36,853 bases of DNA from NCBI RefSeq assembly GCF_015207035.1, contig NZ_JADEXQ010000063.1:1-36853 (forward strand). The letters are read 5' to 3'. Numbering within the stretch: position 1 is the stretch's first letter; every line of letters starts with the position of its first letter. Below are positions 1-6,800 of this stretch, piece after piece. The notes beneath the pieces are model-generated. The model worked only from the letters and a program-made list of their open reading frames with translations, made no database searches and was not told the DNA's origin. A program made the translations under genes and the position numbers. The stretch comes from Romeriopsis navalis LEGE 11480 (GTDB lineage Bacteria; Cyanobacteriota; Cyanobacteriia; Leptolyngbyales; Leptolyngbyaceae).

Positions 1-18
1 CTGCTTGACTGACAAAAG
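1..18. repeat. Left terminal inverted repeat of the IS4-family element
   Basis: It matches the reverse complement of 1281-1298 at 17 of 18 positions, differing only at position 10 (C versus T). It lies just past the 3' end of the transposase gene. Confidence 0.85.
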
Positions 19-20
19 AA

Positions 21-1196
21 TTAAGCTGGAATGTGCTTGAGGACAGTAAATTCACGGTTTAGTGATTGATTGTATTGACGTTTGGAAGCCATTGCCGGTT
101 CAGGATCGGATGCACTCGATAGAAATCGCAAAATTGGGATTTTGGTTTGTTGGGTGATGGCACGTCGAATCCAATTCCACCCAATTTTGAGGTAACTCAT
201 GCCGCGTTTCCAGTGTGGGTCAACCAGTTGTCGTTGACCTTGAGCCACGACTTGGGTGGCTTGCAGCACCAGAAACAGCATGGTTAAAGCCACAACCCAG
301 AGCAATTGGCTGAGGGCAAATTTATCGCGCAATCGACAGGCTTCGAGCTGAAAGCCATTCGACTTGAGGTCAAGAAAACTCTCCTCAACTTGAAACCGTA
401 AGCGGTATTGGGCAAAGGTCTGTAGCGTTGTTGGCTCATCGCTGACAATCATCCAATCTTCACCACTTTCCTGGTCCAGGGCAAAGGCCAAATAGACCGG
501 TCCAGAGGTGTTTTTCTGACCCAAGTGGACTGGGCCTGTGAAGTAGGCTTCACCGGGCTGAAGTCGAATTTTCGCCACTTTTCGCCACCGCTGTTCACCT
601 GGGACTTGATACTGAAAGCGACGCTTAATCCGAATCCGAAAGTGCCACTTCAAAGTTTGACGTAAATATTTCAGTAACTTGCCATCGGCAAATCCTCGGT
701 CGCCCAGCAACACGACCGACGTATTGGCCGGAAGGACTCGAGCCACTGCACGGAGTACCCGCTGGATATACCATAACCGGACTGTACTGCTCTTATGGCG
801 GACCACCCGAAAGCAAATCGGGATGGTCCGACCGCGATACACGACACCCACCCAAATCACACAGAAACAGTTCCATAACATCGTCGTATCCAAGCTCAGG
901 TAGAGACGTGAGCGACCCCATTCCGACAAGGCTTGTCCGATTAATGCCTGGTGCGCAATCGCCACATCAATCCGGCGATTCCCCAGCCACCGCCGAAACC
1001 GACGTTGATGCGATTGGGCCTTGCGGGCCCGACTAGTGACATACACCCCAAACCCACTCGGATGAACTTTCTCGCTCTGAATCATCCCAATCATCATCCA
1101 ACACAACGTCTGCAAATGACGCACGTCACGCCAGACAATTTCACATTGACGTAGATAGTCGTGCAGCGCATCATACAGGTGGGTTGTTGGAGTCAT
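21..1196 (-). CDS. IS4-family transposase (DDE type)
   Basis: This 391-residue transposase catalyses cut-and-paste movement of the surrounding element. The catalytic residues are visible: first Asp at D103 in LSLDTTM, second Asp at D166 in LLGDRGFAD, and the glutamate region with the IS4 signature Y-x2-R-x3-E-x6-K at Y264, R267, E271 and K278. Many Arg and Lys residues fit DNA binding. The length is ordinary for an IS4-family transposase and there is no frameshift, so the gene looks functional. It fills almost the whole element; the stop lies 3 bp inside the left inverted repeat and the start about 85 bp from the right one. The family call is firm. I cannot name the exact IS. Confidence 0.92.
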   Translation of the reverse strand: MTPTTHLYDALHDYLRQCEIVWRDVRHLQTLCWMMIGMIQSEKVHPSGFGVYVTSRARKAQSHQRRFRRWLGNRRIDVAIAHQALIGQALSEWGRSRLYLSLDTTMLWNCFCVIWVGVVYRGRTIPICFRVVRHKSSTVRLWYIQRVLRAVARVLPANTSVVLLGDRGFADGKLLKYLRQTLKWHFRIRIKRRFQYQVPGEQRWRKVAKIRLQPGEAYFTGPVHLGQKNTSGPVYLAFALDQESGEDWMIVSDEPTTLQTFAQYRLRFQVEESFLDLKSNGFQLEACRLRDKFALSQLLWVVALTMLFLVLQATQVVAQGQRQLVDPHWKRGMSYLKIGWNWIRRAITQQTKIPILRFLSSASDPEPAMASKRQYNQSLNREFTVLKHIPA

Positions 1197-1280
1197 TTTT
1201 GAGGTCGGGCTTTTTGTGTGGTAACTCTTAGCCTATACCAGACTCCAATGCCCGCCTACATTGCAGCTCGTCAAGAAGTA

Positions 1281-1298
1281 CTTTTGTCAATCAAGCAG
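1281..1298. repeat. Right terminal inverted repeat of the IS4-family element
   Basis: It reads CTTTTGTCAATCAAGCAG and pairs with 1-18 with a single mismatch. It marks the end of the element on the transposase start side. Confidence 0.85.
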
Positions 1299-1334
1299 GT
1301 TATGAGACTTTAATGAGGAGGGCAATTAAATAAG

Positions 1335-1514
1335 TTATGCGCCTGTAGGACGATGCAATACACCGGCTAAAATCAAACCGGTGAAGCTAGTTAACAGAAT
1401 CCGCTGACATATTGATAGTCCAAACCAATTCCCTAACAGTGATGATGTAAACGTCAAGCTGAATCTTGGTATCGGGCAAGTGAGCAAGACCGGAACAATT
1501 AATTCAGTAGTCAT
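1335..1514 (-). CDS. Candidate small hydrophobic protein (59 aa)
   Basis: This short open frame runs from an ATG at 1514 to a TAA at 1335. The predicted peptide begins MTTELIVPVLL. It has a hydrophobic C-terminal stretch around residues 39-54 (ILLTSFTGLILAGVL) that could span a membrane, and it ends HRPTGA. No convincing Shine-Dalgarno sequence precedes the ATG. It sits between the IS4 element and a single-TM protein transcribed in the same direction, starting 38 bp after that gene's stop. I do not recognise it. It could be a real small membrane protein, a remnant of a gene cut by the IS, or chance. Confidence 0.28.
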   Translation of the reverse strand: MTTELIVPVLLTCPIPRFSLTFTSSLLGNWFGLSICQRILLTSFTGLILAGVLHRPTGA

Positions 1515-1552
1515 CTATGGCGCTTTACTGATCGTTGGTAGATTTTCTCAAT

Positions 1553-2116
1553 TCATGATGATGGAGAGGTTGCTGGACTAGGAGAGACTGCTGGTTCGAC
1601 TGGTGGTGAAGCATCCGGTTGTGCTGTTGGTGAAGTAGTGGGCATAGTGGTAATCCGGGTACGAACTGCTTCAGTCAACAGGCCAAGTTCTTTCTGGCGT
1701 TGTGCGAGTTCTGCTTTAACTTCGCTTAGTTGACTTTGGAATGTCTTATTGGCATCGAGCACCTGCTTGATCTGACTTTCAAGGTCTTTAAATTGATCGG
1801 CCAACTCACCCACTGAGTCATTTTGACCAATCGTAGTCTGTGCGTTATCAGTTGATGGCTGTGATAGTCGACTTTGTAGACTATTGAAGTTGAGGCCTAA
1901 CCAAATACCGGAGGTCGTCATTGCCATTACGGCGATGAGTAAACTGCCTTGCAGCCACTGTACTTTTTGACGCAACTGCACTTGTTCCCCGTGCAAATTG
2001 CCTAATCCCTGCTGAAAATTTTTCATGGCTTGCGATGTGCGATCGCGCTGATCATCAGCCGGTAACTGGTCGGGAGCAGCACTGGATTGCAACCGATCAA
2101 AATTCTCTTGGTTCAT
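1553..2116 (-). CDS. Hypothetical single-pass membrane protein with coiled coil
   Basis: I do not recognise a named family in this 187-residue protein. The N-terminal 50 residues are polar and probably cytoplasmic. One clear membrane segment follows at about 54-76 (LLIAVMAMTTSGIWLGL). A Gln/Glu/Lys-rich stretch at about 105-150 looks like a coiled coil, and the last 35 residues are Pro/Thr/Ser/Ala-rich low complexity. The layout suggests a small envelope or scaffolding protein with a coiled-coil domain outside the cytoplasm; that is inference. The ATG has only a weak upstream purine stretch. The next gene on the same strand starts about 195 bp upstream of it, so they may or may not be co-transcribed. 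Confidence 0.65.
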   Translation of the reverse strand: MNQENFDRLQSSAAPDQLPADDQRDRTSQAMKNFQQGLGNLHGEQVQLRQKVQWLQGSLLIAVMAMTTSGIWLGLNFNSLQSRLSQPSTDNAQTTIGQNDSVGELADQFKDLESQIKQVLDANKTFQSQLSEVKAELAQRQKELGLLTEAVRTRITTMPTTSPTAQPDASPPVEPAVSPSPATSPSS

Positions 2117-2310
2117 GGTGGATGAAGTCTACTTAATTTGGGGTTGAGTTGGTATTGCTGATTGGTCAATAACAGCTGGGATGCTCAGCAAAAGATCCGT
2201 CGCCAAGAGGAGAAAGCGTAAGCTACAGATAATGGATCGAATTCCTGGTTTATCCCGAAATTTTCGGACTCTAGTTCTTCAGGGGCTAGATAGCAGGATT
2301 CCCGTATCCC

Positions 2311-2625
2311 CTATAGCGGCTCAGTACCCCAGAGATGATCAAGCTGACGGAAAAGCTGATCAGCTTGTTCAATTACCTCGCTATCCTCAAATACATCGAG
2401 TAGAGCTGATGGTTCAATCTGATTGAAGTAATCATCTGATGCCATAAAGTCCGCATCACTCATAAAGACCGTTTTCCGATCATGAGCTGCTCCAGACTGA
2501 GTGGCAAAGTTTATCGGCCACCACACGTCGCAGGGATAAACCAAGACATTGAGCAGTGTTGTTGCGATCGTGCAGTCATCCTTGGAGCTAGACTGATGCG
2601 AAGCAGATTGATTGAGGTGGGCCAT
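2311..2625 (-). CDS. Hypothetical acidic protein (104 aa)
   Basis: This minus-strand frame encodes a 104-residue protein with an unremarkable N-terminal half and an acidic C-terminal half. That half contains MSDADFMASDDYFNQ and FEDSEVIEQADQLFRQL, which looks like ordinary helical protein rather than shadow sequence. A start at Met55 (MSDADFM) is possible and would leave a 50-residue acidic protein. No strong ribosome binding site separates the two choices. Overlapping plus-strand frames at 2181-2426 and 2482-2676 are Arg-rich or cysteine-rich and look like antisense shadows. I recognise no family. Confidence 0.45.
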   Translation of the reverse strand: MAHLNQSASHQSSSKDDCTIATTLLNVLVYPCDVWWPINFATQSGAAHDRKTVFMSDADFMASDDYFNQIEPSALLDVFEDSEVIEQADQLFRQLDHLWGTEPL

Positions 2626-2735
2626 CGTGGTTTACCCAATTCCCTATTCAATTTAAGTGAGTTGTTGTGGGAGTGATGCAAATGCCAAAAACCTTACCAG
2701 CGGAGCCTCATTTTGAACTGACTGGCCATGGTGAG

Positions 2736-2775
2736 ATGGGGCGTATGAGTTACGCAGATGGTTCATATGCCCCAT
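2736..2775 (-). terminator. Hairpin downstream of the lipoprotein gene
   Basis: The arms at 2736-2748 (ATGGGGCGTATGA) and 2763-2775 (TCATATGCCCCAT) form a 13-bp stem with one wobble and a 14-nt loop. It lies 10 bp past the stop of the lipoprotein gene. No T run follows on the minus strand, so it may act as an RNA-stabilising 3' hairpin rather than a classical intrinsic terminator. Confidence 0.5.
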
Positions 2776-2784
2776 TATGATGGT

Positions 2785-3066
2785 CTAGTTAGAATCGGAT
2801 GAGCTACTATCACTACTGTCTTCAGGCATGCTGCCGGAATCCTCGCTAGGGGTTTCTTCCGGCGGAGCACTTGATGGTTCACCGCTGCTACTCCCTTGGG
2901 GTGCTTTAGATGGAGTTGCGGGTGTAGCTTGACCCCCACTAGCTGAATCTGGCGTTGCTAGGGGAACCTCATTGGGGAAAGTTGCAGGCACTTCCTTTGT
3001 ACTACTACAGGCAACCAAAGCCAGTAGACTGCTCAACAGAACGCCTAAAGCAAAAAAGCGCTTCAT
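2785..3066 (-). CDS. Small low-complexity lipoprotein
   Basis: The product has a type II signal peptide: MKRFF, a hydrophobic core, then the lipobox LVAC with Cys20 as the predicted lipid attachment site. The mature part is about 73 residues, almost all Ser, Pro, Ala, Thr, Glu and Asp, ending in an acidic Ser/Asp-rich tail. I place the start at the ATG at 3066 because GAGGAA sits about 8 nt upstream. The longer frame would need a TTG at 3084, upstream of that site. The protein is probably membrane-anchored and unstructured, facing the periplasm or cell surface. The sequence does not show its function. About 640 bp upstream hold no confident gene. Confidence 0.78.
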   Translation of the reverse strand: MKRFFALGVLLSSLLALVACSSTKEVPATFPNEVPLATPDSASGGQATPATPSKAPQGSSSGEPSSAPPEETPSEDSGSMPEDSSDSSSSDSN

Positions 3067-3702
3067 TGGGATATTCCTCGTCAAATTAACGAAAATTTAG
3101 TTGGGATAAAGCTGAGTTGACGCAGTCAGTGAAGAAAGCGGATATTGCGGCTTACTCGAAGTGTAGTAAGAGCTGTACCGTTTGGGATTCACTGTTTTCT
3201 CGTCTGTGTTTAATTAAACGACAAAAAAATCAAAAAGAACACTAGTGAATCAGTGGGTTTATCCGGGCTGAGCATCAGTAAAAATCAATCGATCGATAAA
3301 TCACATGTGATGCCGCAACCAGAAATCCTGTAATGAGGCTATATAGAAAAGCTGAAATCGACTATCCAGCAGTAATCATAGCGTGATTTTCTTGAAGTTC
3401 AATTGAACTCACAAGCTGGATGATAATGGCGCTATCTGCCATTGTTGAGGTGCCAGATGATAGCTTGACTGAACACCCCTCATTAAAATCCCTCTAAATC
3501 TCCGTATTTCCCACTAGGCTTAACTATGCCACTCATTAAAGTGGCCTATATTGCTGAATTGAGGAGATGAGGTGGGGATATTGTTAAAGACATAGAGAAC
3601 AGGTTAACGCCTTGCCTCTATCACCGCTACATTTCCGAGTCGTTAAACCAATCGTCCCATCTCAAGTGGCCTTTGATTTAACCCCGTTCAATCTCAGAAG
3701 GC
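3067..3702. other. Long non-coding stretch upstream of the lipoprotein gene
   Basis: There is no convincing coding frame on either strand. It holds the perfect 14-bp palindrome AGTTCAATTGAACT at 3396-3409, a small hairpin at 3528-3545 (GCCACT-CATTAA-AGTGGC), and a bulged inverted repeat with GCTATC/GATAGC arms near 3430-3463. The part next to 3067 should contain the lipoprotein promoter. I cannot assign -10/-35 boxes with confidence. Confidence 0.5.
3396..3409. repeat. 14-bp perfect palindrome, copy 1
   Basis: The palindrome AGTTCAATTGAACT also occurs at 15210-15223. Here it lies in an intergenic gap with no gene within 290 bp. Confidence 0.5.
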
Positions 3703-3852
3703 ATGACGCTGAACGTAAACGCTAAATTGCGTTTCGGTGCTGCTCCAGGATTTCTCACAATTGAAGATCGCGAATTCGTGATGGCTGCTCTTCCCTTACT
3801 TTTTGTTCGGAGATCAGAGCATCGTGTCATGAAACGTCAAAACAAAGCGTAA
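3703..3852 (+). CDS. Candidate small protein (49 aa)
   Basis: This frame runs from an ATG at 3703 to a TAA at 3850-3852. The peptide has a soluble, protein-like composition: LRFGAAPGFLTIEDREFVMA in the middle and a basic tail ending KRQNKA. AGAAGG precedes the ATG, but only one base separates them, which is too close to be typical. It converges on the TamB-like gene, with 15 bp between the two stops. I do not recognise it. It may be real, the remnant of a longer gene, or chance. Confidence 0.3.
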   Translation: MTLNVNAKLRFGAAPGFLTIEDREFVMAALPLLFVRRSEHRVMKRQNKA

Positions 3853-3867
3853 TCAGAGATAAGAATT

Positions 3868-6800
3868 TTAGAATCGAGCATTGTATTCAAAGAAAGCTCG
3901 ACTCTCTCCTGAGAAATCAGTTGACCCTCGGAATAAAAAGTTGTCGTTGATTCGATAGCGTAGACCAAATTGAGCTGGTGCACCATTAGTCAGCACTTTC
4001 AGCACTGAACCCGATAACGCTGGTGTAATGTCATAGCCCGCTTCTGCAGCTAAACCTAGTGTGGACGATCGTTGATCTTCACGAGTCGAGATTGTGGGGA
4101 ACAGTCGGAAGTCGCTTAAGCCCAAAGCATTGCCGATCGAGCCTTGAATATTCCTCAGTAGCCCAGAACTCGCTAAGTTAGCCAGCCCTAAAGTAGTACC
4201 ATCACCACCACTTAATGCATCGATGAAACTGCCACCCAGCAAACCGACAATTTCATTCTGACTGCGGCGGGGAGTACTACTTAGCTCCAGATTGTCAAAC
4301 AACTGACTGGCAGCTCCCTCAACCTTTGCCTCAACACGGACGCTTCCTAATGCACCAAAGCTACTGGCCAACCGTGGTGAATCATCAATTTCAGCCGCGA
4401 TCGTTTGTTCTTGGGTAAATAAGGGAGTACGTGTAACCTCCGGCACCAAAGCAATCAAGCGCACATCGATATATGGATCAAGCCCCTTCCCTTGAATGAA
4501 AGCCGCACGGTGGCGATAGCCACGGGCCAAAACAAACTGAGTTGAAAATAGATTGACTTGTCCCGACCGAAGGAAAACTTCTCCGGTTGGCTGTAGCGCA
4601 TTTAGTTTACCGTTGACTGTAAGTGCGCCTTCCGCCACAAAGTTAATGATTGGGGCTTTGACAATCTGGATATTTTGATTGAGGTTGAGGCGCAAGTTTT
4701 GGAATGCCACTCCGCTAGATGTTGGTGATGTCTTACGCTGACCACTAGCATCATTGGCTGCTGCTGTCGTCGTTGCGGGGGAGGCTTTGTCAGTTAACAG
4801 AATTTTGCCATTCGATAAAGCAACCTCACCAGTGAGACTCGGTTCGAATAGATTCCCAGCGACATTTACACAACCTTTGACACCCCCGCGATATAACTCC
4901 TGATAACTGAGTGAAATTTGATTCAGCGCCACGTTAAGCGATTGGTTAAGACCTTGCTCAGCACCTTGGGCCAGACAATCTTGTAAGGCCAACCCGTCTG
5001 GAATCACGACATTCGGCAATACGCCAGATATCGGAATGCGACCCTTGGCGGCAATATTACCCTGATTAAAGGCTCCCTCTAAGCGTTCTACTTGGACCCA
5101 GTTGCGATCGAAGCGAATCTGGCCATTCACACGCTTCAGTGCTTCCGGTAAACCTTGTACAGCAAAACTAGCGTCATTCAATGCCACAACACCATCAGCG
5201 CGAATATCGTCCAGTGCTCCCTCAACTTTGAGCTTAACTTGACCCTTACCACTAATCCATTTGATGGGTAAATCAACTAAGTTCAGCAGCGCTATTCCAT
5301 CATCCTGGACGCGAATTTCGGCTGCAATCTTTTCATTAGCCGGATATACCTGAATTTGGGGGATGGGGAGCGGGATTTCCCCAACAATACTCAAGGACTC
5401 TGAAGCCGCTAAATTTAGACTAGCGGATAAATCCAGACGACCAAGATTGTAGTTAAAGATTCCACCAGCACGGTTAATCGGCTGATTATTAATTGCGCCG
5501 TCCGTAATTGAAACTAAACCCTTTATGGTCGGATTTTCGCGACTGCCGCTGATTGTCGCAGTTGTTGTCAAGTCGCCAGTAATTTGGCCAGCCAATGGAT
5601 AGAACCGCTGAATTTCCGCAATCGGTAATTTATTAATGCTCAACTGACCAGCTGTATTTTTGCCGCCATAGTTCAACTGTAAGTTAACCTGAGCTTCACC
5701 AATTTGGGCGATCGCACGAGTAAGGTTGAGCTGCCGATCGATGTAGCTTGCATCAACGACGATCGATTGAATTTGCAACGCTGAATTATCCGGTGCAACT
5801 AAGGGAGTCGATTGATCCTTAACTTGGGATTGGGAGGTGGGATACGGTCGCCATTCAACATTCCGAGCCTGCAATTTGAACTCATCAATTGATAATCCTT
5901 GTGGCCCAAACTGGAACCGCACATCACTATTAAAGCGACCACGAATATTGGTATATGTTGGTGGAGCTGGCTTAGCTGCAGCAATTTTTTGGATCTGTTG
6001 ATTTAGTTTCTCGAACTGCTCCAACTGCATTTTCAGCGAAATATCCGATTGATTCGGTGCCCCAACCGTTATGCGGCCAATATCGGCGGCCTTGGCGTTC
6101 GCTGTCGGCCCTGGCCCACTGCTAAGCCCACTGCTAAAGCCACTCAACTCAAAAACCTGTAGTGCGGCAAATACATCTTCAATTCGCCCTTGCTCAACTT
6201 TCACGCTCCCGGTCACTTTTGGCTTTGACTTTAAATCCACCGCGCCGGCGATTAAAAAGCGACTATCACCCTTTTGGAGGAGTAAGTCAGAGACGCGTAA
6301 CAGACGATTCGCGTAGACAAAATTTGTGTTGATATTATTCGTGGCGATCGACCCTAGTTGCGGTTGAGCCAGGGTGATATTGCCTCGTGCAACCCCATTG
6401 ACATAACTTCCCTGGGCTTTAACCCGTTTGCTGCGGAATGCCGTCGAGAATTGACCAAATGCCGCTTGATCGATGAATAACTGCGCTTGGGGAATTTCCT
6501 GGCGGGCTAAGTCAACTGTCAAATTGCCCGATAACTGTCCACTAATGGACGATACGGGCAAACCCAAAGAATTCAGTTCAGACAGGGGAACCGCTGCGAC
6601 CTTGAGGTTAAACAAATCTCCTTGGGCCTGACCGAAAATTTTCAGTTGGTCTCGCTGGATGTTAACTGAAATCGGCTGATTTTGGCCATTGAGGTTAAGT
6701 GCTAAACGATCGTTCGCCCCAACTGTCGCCAGCTTCAATCCTTGCCCAGGAGTCAAATTCACTTGACCACGCAATGGTTCAAACTTCAGACTGTTGACAC

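Larger units (their letters stand above)
1..1298 (-). mobile_element. Complete IS4-family insertion sequence
   Basis: The element is bounded by an 18-bp terminal inverted repeat with one mismatch. The left end is CTGCTTGACTGACAAAAG at 1-18, and the right end at 1281-1298 reads CTGCTTGATTGACAAAAG on the minus strand. It carries one intact transposase gene on the minus strand. The left terminus coincides with the first base of the window, so the flanking target duplication on that side cannot be read. With the transposase intact and the ends nearly identical, the copy looks recent and possibly active; that is inference. Confidence 0.88.

Noticed and set aside
2181-2426. 81-residue plus-strand basic frame
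   Set aside because: No family features; it overlaps the more protein-like acidic minus-strand frame and lacks a ribosome binding site.
4830-4860. GGTTCGAAT motif resembling a tRNA T-arm
   Set aside because: It lies inside the TamB-like coding frame and no cloverleaf can be built around it.
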